Assembly (NCBI GenBank): GCA_018857735.1
Contig: JABMCL010001309.1
Location: forward strand, 117,501 to 181,500
Reading direction: 5' to 3'
Source: Alviniconcha marisindica
Taxonomy: Eukaryota > Mollusca > Gastropoda > Provannidae
DNA: 64,000 bases
Part shown: positions 13,101 through 21,432 of the stretch, piece by piece
How positions within the stretch are numbered: position 1 is the first letter of the stretch
How the letters are laid out: the number at the start of each line of letters is the position of its first letter
Notes under the pieces: generated by a model
What the model saw: only the letters and a program-made list of their open reading frames with translations
What the model was told of the DNA's origin: nothing
Databases searched by the model: none
Position numbers and translations under genes: made by a program

Positions 13101-16100
13101 CACTCTTTGTTGTCAGTAACAGTTTACAGAGTTTTTTCACAGTCACAGTGTGTGGTTGTGTGATACTGTTATCTTCGATTGTCTGCCTTGTCTCAGAATA
13201 AAATGTTGACAAAACAAAGGCCAGGAAAATGAAAGTCAAGCAAAATTAAGAGGGGGAAAAAGGGACAGCAAGAAACTGACTTAATCTTCAGCATGATGAA
13301 GGAGGTCACTCTATGGAAGAAGGTAAAGAGAGGTGGAGTAAACGAAGAAAAGAAAAATGAAGCCAGCGTGGTGAAGCTGTGGCACAGTGAACATGAATTT
13401 AACCTGAATACATGCTGCTGAAGAAGAGGGATGGACACACCCTGTACAGCGGACACTAAAATCAGTGATACAGTTTCTGCTCCGTGTGGTTTGCAGCTGC
13501 GAGATGGACACGGACGACGAAGTGCGTGACCGTGCCACGTTCTACGTCAACGTCCTCAAGCAGCAGCAGCGAAGCCTCAGCTCTGCCTACATCTTGAACG
13601 GTTCGTTGCTGCTTCTATTTATAGGGTTCGCACGGTCTTTGACGGTCTTTGAAAGTTTGGGGGAAATGGGGTCCGCTTTTCAAGGCCTTGAAAGTCTGTG
13701 AAAACTGAGTGCGGTCTGTGAAAGTTTGTGAATTTTGTGGTCTTCAGAGCGCTAGGGAAAAACTGTCAGCTTATCAGTCTCGAAACTGCCTTTCCCAAGA
13801 CCGAACAGTAGTTTGAAAATCACAAAGAATGCATTTCCTATCAGTTTTGACTGACAGAGTGTGTCAGCCATCGGCTACAGTAAGGGTTGCACCCCTTTAC
13901 CAGATGTGCAGAAGAATTGCGTACCTTCATGTTGCCATTCCGAGCCATATTACAAAGGTTTATGAAAAGTTTGTGAATTTTGAAAGGATTTTTCTGTACA
14001 AACCAAATCTGAACAAGCACTTTTTAGCATGAATGAGGGTGCTTCTTGTCACCGTTTTGTGCCCATGGTCACTGGTGAGCTCCTTGGGTAGTGAAACACA
14101 TGTCTGATCAAGGCAGCAAACATAATAATGGTCTCCACCAGGATCAGATTTTTGATAACCCCTCTGCTCTGTGCTTAGCATTGTGGGCCGGAAATCGGCA
14201 CGGGGGGAAAGGTGGGGGAACTGATGTATCCAATAGGCTCTATAGGAAGGAGGTAGGACTCTCCTTTTTTTCTCTCCCTGGGTCAGATTTACTCTATTTC
14301 AGGTCTTTCAGATCTAAATATAATGCCTCAACTAATTAATTACTTCCTGTTTTTTCTACACTTTGACCGAAAATTTAAAAGAAAGGGAGAAAAATAAGAA
14401 TGATGGTGTACGTGGACAATATGGTGCACAGTGCTGTAAGCATCTGCAGGTCTTTCTTTGGCATGCTTAGAAGAACATGTCTGTCTGGATTGTTCTGCAA
14501 GTTGTTCTGAGTGTGAGCAACCTGGGCTTTCTAAGTACTCACTTAGAAAGCCCAGGTTGTCAGTAAACATTTTGTTTCGGTTCCTTGATAGCATGGTTGA
14601 TTGGGCAGTGTTTCTCATCCTTTTCTCTAGAGCCTTGCTGCAAAGGATTTTGGTTGTATAAACAAATTCTGGGATAAACAGCATGGAGAAGAAAAAAAGG
14701 GTGGGGGGGTGGGGGGGGGGATCTGTCACAGTGTAGGTCCAGAGAAGAGTTCACAGGCTTGATGTATCTCACTGTGTGTGTATGCATGTGTGCGTGTGTG
14801 TGTGCGTGCAGGTCTGACAGTGTCGGTGGTGGGACTGGAGAGAGCCCTGCACCAGTACACCCTGGAACCCAGCGAGGTTCCCTTCGACATGAAGACTGTG
14901 CCGCTGGCCACCCAGCCCCTCGTGGAGCAGAAAGGTCACTTGCTTACGACATCCACTCACCTTTACAGTGGTACTCTTGTCTCACTTCACGGTGGAAGCC
15001 CTGATGATGGAATATCTCTTAAAACCACTTCTATTGTGTTTTTTCTTCTGTTTTTTTATAAACCTGTCATATTTTTCATCCTGAGGTTACCCTGTGTTGT
15101 TGACGGGACGTTAAAATCCAAGAACCGACCAACTTCCCCTCCTGTCACCATGTAAATGAACCTCTGATCACAGACTGCAGTCACCTGTATTAAGACCACT
15201 TTGTGAAGCCTTTCCCGTTATCTTTTCATGCAGATGAAGTGATGATCAAGGATCGTACCATTTCTGAAACTGTTCCCTTCCTGTTTTCATGTAAATGAAC
15301 TCTTGACCGAAGATCAGTCCTCCTTCAAGGCTGCTTTGTCTGAAACCTCCCCCTTTATATTCCCATGTCAGTGAAATTCTGCTGTCCTGAGGTGACCCTG
15401 TGTGTTTGTCAGGACATTAAAATCCAATTACTTGTGTGTGTTTGTCGGGACATTAAAATCCAATTACTAAGTTGACCACTGCTTTTCGGAGAGAACGTTT
15501 TGAAGCCTTCCTGTTCATAGTTTCAGGTAGATGAACCCCTGACTTGCATGATTGCAGGGTGGTCTTTGCAGATGGGTTCCGCTGTAGTTTGAATGGTTGT
15601 GGCTAGCGCAGCAACTGCCATTCAGAGCTGATGCTTCACTAAAAATCAGAAGAAAGCACTGTGCATTACGATGCCTGTTTCACACTAATGAGAACTTACC
15701 AAATTGTCCGAGTCCAACTCGTTGAATTAGAAACGTGTGACGCATGGGTTTTTTTCAGACGAAAACCCTTTCAGGGTAGCTCTTGAATTGTCTTCTTTGT
15801 TTTTCTCCAGTGCGCGATGTGCCTGGTCTTGCCGGAGATGTCACAGCCAAACCAGAGAAATCGGCAGCTTCCAGACAAGATCTCTACCAGGGTAACTCAA
15901 AATGTTTTTTGGTTGTTTTCGTGTTTTTTTAAATAATAATATTGAGAATTTAAAACACCTAATCTTACAATAAAGCCCAGAATGCGTACATGATGTCAAA
16001 CAGTCCATCAAATTGTGCTACAAATACCACTGCATAATCATTACAAACCAAAACACAACGTTACAGTATGCCAGCTCTGTCAACAGTAACAAACTTACAA

Positions 16101-16111
16101 CAACACATACA

Positions 16112-16158
<47 letters not shown>

Positions 16159-19100
16159 TTCTCTCTCTCTCTCTCTCTCACACACACATACACACACATG
16201 TGCGCGCGCGCTCATTGGCATGTGTAAACACATTGGTGATGGATTTGAAAGAAAACACACACACACATACTTATTTGATGATGGATTTGAAAGAAGTCAC
16301 ACACACACTCACACACTCATTGGTACGTGTAAACACATTAGTGATGGATCTGAAAGAACAGGATACTGAGCATATTGACCAAATGCCCGCTTCTGTTGAA
16401 CTAACAGAGCAACTGGCGGCCATTCCGGAGCTGGCCAACCTGGGCCCTCTGTTCAAGTCCTCGCAGCCGGTGGAGATCACCGAGTCGGAGACGGAGTACT
16501 ACGTGCAGTGCATCAAGCACACCTTCAGCCACTACATCGTGTTCCAGGTCAGTCCTCACAGCTGTTGGGTGGTTCTTTGTGTGCAAGGATTAACCCCTTC
16601 ACTGCCCCAGCCTGTAAAACTTCCAGGCTGAAAAGTGCACTCATACACTCCTCCTGCAAACAGCATATTTGACGGTCCTGTAACAAATCTCCTTTCAATC
16701 CGGCCCATTTTGATACAAAAAAAATCAAAAAAAATCAATTGCTCATGCAAAAGGGGAGGAAAAAAGGCCTGAGACGATTTCAGATTTGCCGCTTTTACTG
16801 ATTGTTTTCGGAGTGACAGCGCGGCAGGCATAGCAACGAAAGGGTTAATACAACCCGCTGAAAAGAGCCTGCATTACAGAGTGCTTTCTTACAGCTGTGC
16901 GAAAGTGTTCGCCTGAAGAATTGACAGAAAAATTTGACCCAAAAGAAGACTGAGCCGTAAAAGGGTTAATCCTCTCACCCAGAAGACTGGGTTGTAGAAG
17001 GGTCAATCCTCTCGCCCAGAAGACTGGGCCATGAAAGGGTTAATCCTTGTGGGTTGGGGCCACAATCTGGAAGTCATTTTGATGACTGATTTGAAAAATG
17101 ATTGAACCACCAGTTTTACTCTCGTTTTTTGTTTGTTTTGTTTTTTACCGTTAAAAAAATTAATATAATTTTTGCACCAGTTTGACTGCACGAACACGCT
17201 GAACGACCAAGTGCTGGAGCGCGTGACGGTGGACATGGAGGCTGCCGACGGCTTTGAGATGGTCAAACAGATCTCCTGCCCCAGCCTGCGCTACAACAAG
17301 CCTGGCACCACCTACACGCTGGCTCGTCTGCCTGAAGACCCTACTGCAGGTAACGTGCTGACGGTTATTGTTAACAAAGGTAGCAATGCAGGTAACAGGG
17401 AAATGGTTGTTAACAAGGTAGAGTTAGTTAGTTGGTGCTTTGAGCCCTTAACAAGGAAGAGATGCAGGCAACATGGAGATGGTTATTGTTAACAAGGGTA
17501 GAATTGCAGGTAATGTGAAGACCACCAGGTTGTTAACAAGGGTGAAATGCAGGTAGCATGCAGATGCTTATTGTTAACAAGGTAAAAATGCAGGTAACAT
17601 GGAGACAGTTGTTGACAAGGTAGAAATGCAGGTAACATGGAGATGGCGATTGTTGACAAGGGTAGAAATGCAGATGACATGGAGATGGTGATTGTTGACA
17701 AGGGTAGAAATGCAGGTAACATGGAGATGGCGATTGTTGACAAGGGTAGAAATGCAGGTAACATGGAGATGGCGATTGTTGACAAGGGTAGAAATGCAGG
17801 TAACATGGAGATGGTGATTGTTGACAGGGGTAGAAATGCAGGTAACATGGAGATGGTGATTGTTGACAAGGGTAGAAATGCAGGTAGCATGGAGATGGCG
17901 ATTGTTGACAAGGGTAGAAATGCAGGTAACATGGAGATGGTGATTGTTGACAGGGGTAGAAATGCAGGTAACATGGAGATGGTGATTGTTGACAGGGGTA
18001 GAAATGCAGGTAACATGGAGATGGCGATTGTTGACAGGGGTAGAAATGCAGGTAACATGGAGATGGTGATAGTTGACAAGGGATATATCATGTATGGTTT
18101 TGCAGCTGAATGGTTCTCTTCATTGATCAGCTGTTTGGAAACATTCTTTTATAGTGTTTTTTCTCCCCTATTCACATCCATCCACAGAAACACTTGTGAT
18201 TGGATGTAATTATAACTTTCTCTGTCTGACACTGTACAACCCTTGCTTCTGTCAAAGGCAATTTCAAAAGCAACCTTTTCTCACAATATTTCTAGCAACT
18301 CAACTGTTGAACTTTTGTCTCACACTTTTTTCAGTGACGGGCACGTTCCCATGCACATTGAAGTTTGTGGTACGGGACTGTGACCCCAACACAGGAGAGC
18401 CGGACGATGAGGGCTATGATGATGAATATGTGGTTAGTAGATGATCATTATTATTACCAGTTGTTTAGGTGGGGTTTTTTTTTTGTGTGTGTGTGGGCAG
18501 GGGGGAGAGGGGTAACCAAGTTATATGTGTGTCACTGTGGTGTGTGTGATTGATAAAATGCATGTAGGTTTACTAGTGGTCTTGTTTTCAATTCCAAAAG
18601 CATTATGTACAAAAGCATGCAGAGAGTTATGTAACGAGTGCATGCTTGCACATTGGCAGGCATTTTTGATCTTGTTCAACTTGCCGTTTGTGAAATATTT
18701 TTTTATTAAATACCTTAAAATGATAAATACACAACAAATCCCCCGCCCTTCCCCGTTGACATACAGGAACATGGGGCAATATATTTACATGTTGTCAAAA
18801 CAGACTCGACTATACATCACCTTGCCTGCACAATATTGTTGCTTCTGCATTAAAACTGAATGAAGTCCAGCTTGGCTGTCTTGAATCCAGTCCAGTCCAT
18901 TCAAGTCCTTGTGACGCTGATTGTACTTCTGCTCCAGCTGGGAGCAAACCACATTGGAGAATAACAAAGCGCGCAGTCCTCTCACCCTGTATTTGTCAAC
19001 GCACGACTGCACATACCAGGGCACTCACACAATGCTGAGATGAGGAACGCTACAACAGCGTCAGGCTGCACAGTTTAGTCAATGCAAGTCCAACTTGTCA

Positions 19101-20457
19101 GTGCACAACTGCACATACTGGGGCACCTTCAGAATGCTGAGCTGAGGGATGCTACAACAGCGTCAGGCTGCGTAGTTTAGACAGTGCAAGTCCACCGTGG
19201 GCAGCACACAGTCCCCTCACCCTGTACTTGTCAGTGCACAACTGCATCAACAGGGTCACAACACACACACACACGCACACACACACCCAGTACTCAGCTG
19301 GGGAACGCTATGACAGCTACAAGATGCATTGCCAGTGATGTGTTTGGCAAAACAAAAAGCAGCAACAACAACAAAACAGGAAGAAAGAGAAAAAAAAGCA
19401 ACAAGCTGCACAATTTAGATAGGGGTAAGGCTACTGTGGCCTGTGTGACGGTTCGCATTTATTTCTCCCCAACAGCTGGAGGACGTGGAGGTGGCGGTGG
19501 CCGACCACGTGCAGAAGGTGATGAAGCCCAACTTTGCTGCGTCCTGGGAGGAGGTGGGGCCGGAGAACGAACTGGAGGACACCTACTCCCTCTCCTCCAT
19601 GTCCACGCTGGAAGGTATGTTGAATCTGGAGCCTTCACGCTTGTTTTAAGACGAGGAATTGGGTATGCTAGGGAGCACAGCTCCATTACAGGTGGTTGTT
19701 GTCCCCCCCCCCCCCCCCCCCCTCCCCCCCCGAACAGGGAAATAGCAGCTCAGATTTCTTTGGGGGATGCTCACTTTTGGGATTATAAAGCTGCCCTGAA
19801 GACGCACCTGTTCAGTAACCTTTTCTAAACTGTTTTTAACAGCTGTATACTCTGACGCGCGAGTATGCATGTATGTGTGTGTGTTGTTAGTGTTATTGCG
19901 ACGCGCCCTGTCCTCCCATCTTGTGCGGTAGACTGGCGCTCTAGAAATCCTCTTTATTATAATTATTATTTGAAAACCTACCAGTTTCTATTGTGTTATA
20001 GCAATATTTGAAAACTTAACCATTCTGTTTTGTTCTAACAGGGGCCATCAAAAATAGTGATAATATTTCAAAACCTAACCAGTTACTGTTGTGTTATAAC
20101 AAATCCCATCAAGTATAGCGATAATATTTGAAAACTGAACCAAGTTCTGTCATGTTATAACATGGGCCATCAAGAATAGCATTAATATTGAAAACCTAAC
20201 CAATTTTCTGTTGTGCTGTAACAGAGGCCATCAAAAACATCATCCAGTACCTGGGTCTACAGCCCTGCGAACGCTCCGACAAAGTTCTGGAAGGGAAAAG
20301 CTCGCACACGCTCTACCTGGCCGGGATCTATCGGGGCGGCCACGATGCGCTCGTTCGAGCCAAACTGGCGCTGGACACGTCAGGTGTGACCATGCAGCTG
20401 ACCGTGCGGTCCACCGATCCCAGCGTGTCGGAGGTCCTGGCTACAGCCATCGCGTAG
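724..20457 (+). CDS. COPG1: Coatomer subunit gamma (gamma-COP), 22 coding exons, 5-prime partial
   Basis: Gamma-COP is part of the COPI F-subcomplex, which coats Golgi-to-ER and intra-Golgi vesicles and is recruited by Arf1. Twenty-two exons join without frameshift or stop: 724-804, 1284-1355, 2088-2167, 3092-3167, 3901-3993, 4645-4731, 5279-5395, 5860-5900, 6436-6637, 8142-8353, 9417-9489, 10467-10545, 11980-12144, 12872-12947, 13497-13600, 14812-14934, 15811-15891, 16408-16547, 17181-17349, 18335-18432, 19476-19614 and 20225-20457. The sum is 2541 nt, or 846 residues plus TAG. The vertebrate protein is about 874 residues, so only ~30 N-terminal residues are missing. Residues 1 to ~520 form the helical adaptin-like trunk (for example FDFIESCLR and [18 protein letters not shown]). 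Residues ~520-585 are the hinge. Residues ~586-846 are the appendage ([26 protein letters not shown]). Vertebrates have two paralogues (COPG1 and COPG2); invertebrates usually have one, so the symbol is generic. All introns are GT-AG except one GC-AG at 10546. Confidence 0.96.
1102..1183. repeat. (TC)n microsatellite followed by a C homopolymer
   Basis: About 33 TC dinucleotides, then about 15 C, in the COPG intron before the second visible exon. A pyrimidine tract of this size can form triplex DNA. Confidence 0.95.
1284..1355 (+). CDS. COPG1: COPG exon, residues 28-51
   Basis: 24 codons, phase 0, acceptor ATTTTCAG, donor GTAAGA. It contains the conserved [15 protein letters not shown] segment of the trunk. 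Confidence 0.95.
2088..2167 (+). CDS. COPG1: COPG exon, residues 52-77 plus two bases
   Basis: Acceptor GTGGTGCAG, donor GTCAGT; contains DVIIVTS. A near copy of the acceptor and the first exon bases lies about 124 bp upstream at 1952-1973. A 34-bp tandem array starts about 10 bp after the donor. Confidence 0.95.
2178..2449 (+). repeat. 34-bp minisatellite, 8 copies
   Basis: The unit begins GCATGCACTTTGAGGTAGAG. Copies vary at a few positions. It begins about 10 bases after a COPG donor, and each unit has an AGGTA motif resembling a 5-prime splice site. Confidence 0.93.
2636..3040 (+). repeat. ~45-bp minisatellite, about 9 copies
   Basis: The unit combines TGTCATGTAGGAAGAGAGAG with GTATGATAAAAATTATGTTG. 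It lies in the same COPG intron as the 34-bp array and ends about 50 bases before the next acceptor. Confidence 0.93.
3092..3167 (+). CDS. COPG1: COPG exon, residues 78-103
   Basis: Acceptor TTCTCTTGCAG, donor GTAAGT. Its first base completes the split serine. It encodes [10 protein letters not shown] followed by [14 protein letters not shown]. Confidence 0.95.
3650..3894 (+). repeat. ~32-bp minisatellite abutting a COPG acceptor, about 8 copies
   Basis: The core is GATTGGTTGCCTG followed by TTGTTGTGACACTGGAT. The last, partial copy is the sequence directly before TTACAG of the exon at 3901. Confidence 0.93.
3901..3993 (+). CDS. COPG1: COPG exon, residues 104-134
   Basis: 31 codons with a near-invariant [14 protein letters not shown] segment. 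The acceptor TGTTACAG is the last part of a ~32-bp minisatellite that runs right up to the exon. Confidence 0.95.
4645..4731 (+). CDS. COPG1: COPG exon, residues 135-163
   Basis: 29 codons containing [19 protein letters not shown], a hallmark of gamma-COP. Acceptor CCTTTCAG, donor GTATGT. Confidence 0.96.
4779..5075. repeat. Dispersed repeat family C copy
   Basis: Contains AAAATCTTGTCCATAGAGAC followed by CTGTTCTAAGCAC. Related segments occur at 12190-12250 (plus) and 41100-41330 (minus), so this is an interspersed SINE-like element within a COPG intron. Confidence 0.6.
5279..5395 (+). CDS. COPG1: COPG exon, residues 164-202
   Basis: 39 codons, [18 protein letters not shown] onward. Acceptor TGTTTGCAG, donor GTGGGT. 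Confidence 0.96.
5860..5900 (+). CDS. COPG1: COPG exon, residues 203-215 plus two bases
   Basis: A 41-nt microexon encoding [13 protein letters not shown]. Acceptor TTATTTCAG, donor GTAAGC. Its phase fits the next exon exactly. Confidence 0.92.
6436..6637 (+). CDS. COPG1: COPG exon, residues 216-283
   Basis: Acceptor TTTTTTTAG, donor GTGGGC. It encodes [20 protein letters not shown] and [17 protein letters not shown], strongly conserved trunk repeats. Confidence 0.96.
6638..8141 (+). other. COPG intron with SINE and family A/B fragments
   Basis: No exon is seen. It holds a G-run (6892-6906), an antisense family B fragment (7607-7675), a family A fragment (7742-7790) and a tRNA-headed SINE in reverse (7860-8040). 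Confidence 0.7.
7860..8040 (-). mobile_element. tRNA-derived SINE, minus strand
   Basis: On the minus strand the head reads TTGGCCTAGCGGTAAGGCG (A-box-like), then CTCAGTTCGATAC (B-box-like), as in a pol III promoter derived from a tRNA. A body shared with 23030-23450 follows (TTTGAAGAGAAAGG in plus orientation). A tRNA gene is unlikely because the stems do not close. Confidence 0.6.
8142..8353 (+). CDS. COPG1: COPG exon, residues 284-353 plus two bases
   Basis: 212 nt. Acceptor TTTTGCCCAG, donor GTCAGC. It carries the most conserved trunk block, with [18 protein letters not shown] and [19 protein letters not shown]. Confidence 0.97.
8977..9270 (+). repeat. Dispersed family B element amplified in tandem, 5 copies of ~58 bp
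   Basis: The unit has CCCTGTGCGGTTGACAGGAC and TTAAAATCCAGTTACTAAC. Single copies occur at 15083-15125, 15390-15475, 26550-26598 (minus) and 57278-57318 (minus). An interspersed repeat has therefore been expanded locally inside a COPG intron. Confidence 0.85.
9417..9489 (+). CDS. COPG1: COPG exon, residues 354-378
   Basis: 73 nt encoding [16 protein letters not shown]. Acceptor GGTTTCAG, donor GTGAGG. Confidence 0.95.
9850..9960 (+). repeat. 35-bp tandem repeat, 3 copies
   Basis: The unit combines CACAGCAGGGGTTCATGCAT with GGGTGAGTCTGGAAT. It is intronic in COPG and each copy contains a GGGTGAGT donor-like motif. Confidence 0.9.
10141..10466 (+). repeat. Tandem array of a COPG 3-prime splice site plus exon start
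   Basis: Units of 69-87 bp each hold a pyrimidine tract, CCAG and a copy of the first ~27 bases of the exon at 10467. Decoy acceptors end at 10233, 10315 and 10384, plus a poorer one at 10146. The decoys differ from the real exon by point changes. None gives an open frame into the gene. Confidence 0.9.
10467..10545 (+). CDS. COPG1: COPG exon, residues 379-404 plus one base; GC donor
   Basis: [20 protein letters not shown] onward. Acceptor CTTGCCCAG. The end is fixed by the reading frame of the next exon ([13 protein letters not shown]), which forces the donor AAGCAG|GCGAGT, a GC-AG intron. Its acceptor plus first ~27 bases are repeated upstream (10141-10466). Confidence 0.93.
10538..10890 (+). 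repeat. Tandem duplication of a COPG donor and flanking intron, 2 copies
   Basis: The segment from the exon end at 10538 to about 10735 is repeated at about 10736-10885. Copy 1 holds the used donor GCGAGT (10546); copy 2 holds GTGAGT (10740). Shared blocks include TCTGAAGTCATCCTT and GCTTTTGTGATTTTGT. Confidence 0.88.
10850..11950 (+). repeat. ~34-bp minisatellite, about 30 copies (1.1 kb)
   Basis: The unit combines CCAGAACAAGGTGTTGTGGT with AGGTACCCAGTGCC, with indel variants. It fills the GC-AG intron of COPG and ends about 30 bases before the next acceptor. Long reading frames on both strands (up to 354 codons) are repeat artefacts. Confidence 0.96.
11980..12144 (+). CDS. COPG1: COPG exon, residues 405-459 plus one base
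   Basis: 165 nt encoding [12 protein letters not shown] and [15 protein letters not shown]. Acceptor GCGTCCCAG, donor GTGAGT. Confidence 0.96.
12145..12871 (+). other. COPG intron with dispersed repeat
   Basis: No exon. A family C copy lies at 12190-12250 (TTTATAAAGCGCAAAAGC). A SINE-type tail with ATTATTATTA runs is near 12610-12640. Confidence 0.6.
12872..12947 (+). CDS. COPG1: COPG exon, residues 460-484 plus two bases
   Basis: [17 protein letters not shown] followed by an IVLLER segment. Acceptor TGTCTGCAG, donor GTAACT. Confidence 0.94.
13497..13600 (+). CDS. COPG1: COPG exon, residues 485-519 plus one base
   Basis: Encodes [20 protein letters not shown], the end of the trunk. Acceptor GGTTTGCAG. 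The donor GTTCGT is weak. Confidence 0.94.
13618..14010. mobile_element. Probable hAT-like MITE (tentative)
   Basis: The segment begins AGGGTTCGCACGGTC and carries repeated TTTGAAAG / TTTGTGAATTTT motifs typical of a widespread non-autonomous hAT-type family. The right end near TTTTCTGTACAAACC is a weak inverted match to the left. No target duplication was verified. Confidence 0.35.
14518..14559. repeat. Perfect 19-bp hairpin with 4-base loop
   Basis: The arm CAACCTGGGCTTTCTAAGT is followed by ACTC and then its exact reverse complement. It lies in a COPG intron. A single perfect inverted repeat of this size with so short a loop is unusual outside terminators. Confidence 0.95.
14812..14934 (+). 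CDS. COPG1: COPG exon, residues 520-560 plus one base
   Basis: [20 protein letters not shown] onward, the start of the hinge. Acceptor GTGCGTGCAG follows a GT-rich run; donor GTCACT. Confidence 0.94.
15083..15475 (+). repeat. Family B fragments, two sites
   Basis: 15083-15125 and 15390-15475 carry the motif around GACGGGACGTTAAAATCCA or its variants; the second site is partly duplicated in tandem. Confidence 0.7.
15811..15891 (+). CDS. COPG1: COPG exon, residues 561-587 plus one base (hinge)
   Basis: 81 nt, the least conserved part of the protein; ends with [14 protein letters not shown]. Acceptor TTTTCTCCAG, donor GTAACT. Confidence 0.9.
16114..16200. repeat. (TC)n/(CA)n compound microsatellite
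   Basis: TC repeats followed by CACACA in a COPG intron. A short ~100-bp-unit repeat (CATTGGTGATGGATTTGAAA) follows at 16215-16358. Confidence 0.92.
16408..16547 (+). CDS. COPG1: COPG exon, residues 588-634 (start of appendage)
   Basis: [19 protein letters not shown] and [16 protein letters not shown]. Acceptor GAACTAACAG, donor GTCAGT. Confidence 0.96.
16590..16848 (-). mobile_element. piggyBac-like MITE, copy 1 (259 bp)
   Basis: Bounded by TTAA on both sides with inverted ends TTAACCCCTTCACTGCC and, from the other side, TTAACCCTTTCGTTGCTATG. A TTAA target site followed by CCC-YTT ends is characteristic of piggyBac-type elements. It is homologous in reverse orientation to 40283-40527. It has no coding capacity. 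Confidence 0.75.
16895..17045 (+). repeat. Short tandem repeat, about 4 copies of ~37 bp
   Basis: The unit contains GAAGACTGGGCC followed by AAAGGGTTAATCCTCTC. It sits just downstream of the piggyBac-like MITE and shares its AAGGGTTAA terminus, so it may derive from that end. Confidence 0.75.
17181..17349 (+). CDS. COPG1: COPG exon, residues 635-690 plus one base
   Basis: [17 protein letters not shown] onward, appendage beta-sandwich. Acceptor TTTGCACCAG, donor GCAG|GTAACG. The last four exon bases and the donor are repeated about 16 times in the following intron. Confidence 0.96.
17341..18088 (+). repeat. 42-bp minisatellite seeded on a COPG donor, about 16 copies after the exon copy
   Basis: The unit combines GCAGGTAACATGGAGATGGT with GATTGTTGACAAGGGTAGAAAT. 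Copy zero is the real junction CTACTGCAG|GTAACG. Because 42 is a multiple of 3, long open frames run through the array, but they are not an independent gene. Confidence 0.95.
18335..18432 (+). CDS. COPG1: COPG exon, residues 691-723
   Basis: [16 protein letters not shown] and [10 protein letters not shown] of the appendage. Acceptor TTTTTTCAG, donor GTTAGT. Confidence 0.95.
19476..19614 (+). CDS. COPG1: COPG exon, residues 724-769 plus one base
   Basis: [20 protein letters not shown] onward, appendage. Acceptor CCCCAACAG, donor GTATGT. Confidence 0.95.
19700..19732. repeat. C-rich homopolymer tract
   Basis: About 25 C with one T interruption inside the penultimate COPG intron. The complementary strand is a potential G-quadruplex. 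Confidence 0.9.
19735..19978 (+). mobile_element. 3-prime end of a LINE-type retrotransposon (fragment)
   Basis: A short frame ending [14 protein letters not shown] and a stop matches the usual C-terminus of CR1/jockey-like LINE proteins. A short 3-prime tail with GGCGCTCTAGAAATCC and ATTATTATT-type repeats follows. It lies in the last COPG intron and cannot be active. Confidence 0.55.
19975..20224 (+). repeat. ~60-bp array containing copies of a COPG acceptor and exon start
   Basis: Three upstream copies of the region around the terminal acceptor. Each has AAAACCTAACC-type sequence, a T-rich tract, and then GGCCATCAAAAATAG or a variant. One decoy keeps the acceptor AACAG at 20037-20041; the real one ends at 20224. 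Confidence 0.85.
20225..20457 (+). CDS. COPG1: COPG terminal coding exon, residues 770-846 and stop
   Basis: Encodes the C-terminal appendage platform ([27 protein letters not shown]) and ends at TAG 20455-20457. Acceptor TGCTGTAACAG. The first ~20 exon bases are echoed three times upstream (20040-20185). Confidence 0.96.
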
Positions 20458-20930
20458 ATCTGCGTCGTGCTCAGTTCAGGGCTGACTTTGGGGATGGGGC
20501 ATTATTGTGCTGTATGTTTGAAGAGGTGATTAACACAGAAATATTTAGTGTGCTGAAGCCATATGAAGCAACATGTTTGCCCTTTTTAGGTTGGGGGGTG
20601 GGGATGCAGAATATCTGGTTATCTTCAATGTTGCATGGTTAAAGCTGTCAGTGCTCGGGGGAATAAGGCACAGTGTTGATTGTGTGAAGAGTGAGCCTGC
20701 GTCAAAGCGGAATTTGTTTAGGATCATGTGTTTGCACAGTTACAGTTGTTCTAGATTTGTGTGTCGACCTTTTTTTTTCAAGTTTACATCATAGCACATC
20801 ATTCTAAAAAACTTACGTGGAATTTCATGGACTTTAACAAGAATAGTCACACATAATTGAGACAAGTCCAGTAATGTTCCTTGTACTTAGGTGGAAAATA
20901 AATAGTATGCCCTCATATAACATTTCCTTT
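20458..20930 (+). other. COPG 3-prime UTR (probable)
   Basis: Sequence after the stop with no further coding match. AATAAA at 20897-20902 is followed by a T-rich stretch, as expected for a cleavage and polyadenylation signal. A second AATAAA at 21712-21717 lies inside a transposon-like element and could be an alternative. The true end is unknown. Confidence 0.5.
20897..20902 (+). terminator. Candidate COPG polyadenylation signal AATAAA
   Basis: Consensus hexamer 440 bases after the COPG stop, with a T-rich region 25-40 bases downstream. Confidence 0.5.
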
Positions 20931-21432
20931 TTTTCTTTTTAAAAAAAATCGACTTTTCACCAAATTTTAGAAATACAATGGCAATATAAAAAAAATCAAA
21001 TGCCAAGCATTTGCTGTTTAATCATTGATTCTTATGTTGTTACTGTGCATTTTTGTTCTCAAGTGTAAAATGAGCCATTAAAATGACATCTACTGTTTCG
21101 TCTGCATAAATTATCACTGGTCTTTTTGTTGTTGTCGTTGGTTTATTTTTATCATCAAGTGCAAAATGGGAGGTAGAGAATGTTGCAAGTATTTTGAGGA
21201 CTTTGCCATGGGGGGATTTGGGACGGAAGTGTCATTTGCATGGTGGAGAACAATGTGCCAGTCAAAGTGTTTGCTGCACTTGCATAAGTTTTGAGGAAAA
21301 AAAATGTATGTATATTGCCACTGAGTGTTTTGTACAGTTGTACGAAAGCTGATACATGTTTAACCACCCTCCCCTCTCCCCCCTCCATAACAACACTCCA
21401 CACACACATCTACACATACACAGTGTATATAT

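Noticed and set aside
17489..18209. Open frames of 190-200 codons on both strands
   Set aside because: Product of the 42-bp repeat, whose length is a multiple of three. No start context or unique sequence supports a gene.
20211..20642. A 143-codon frame over the last COPG exon
   Set aside because: It is shifted relative to the conserved C-terminal appendage frame, which ends at 20457.
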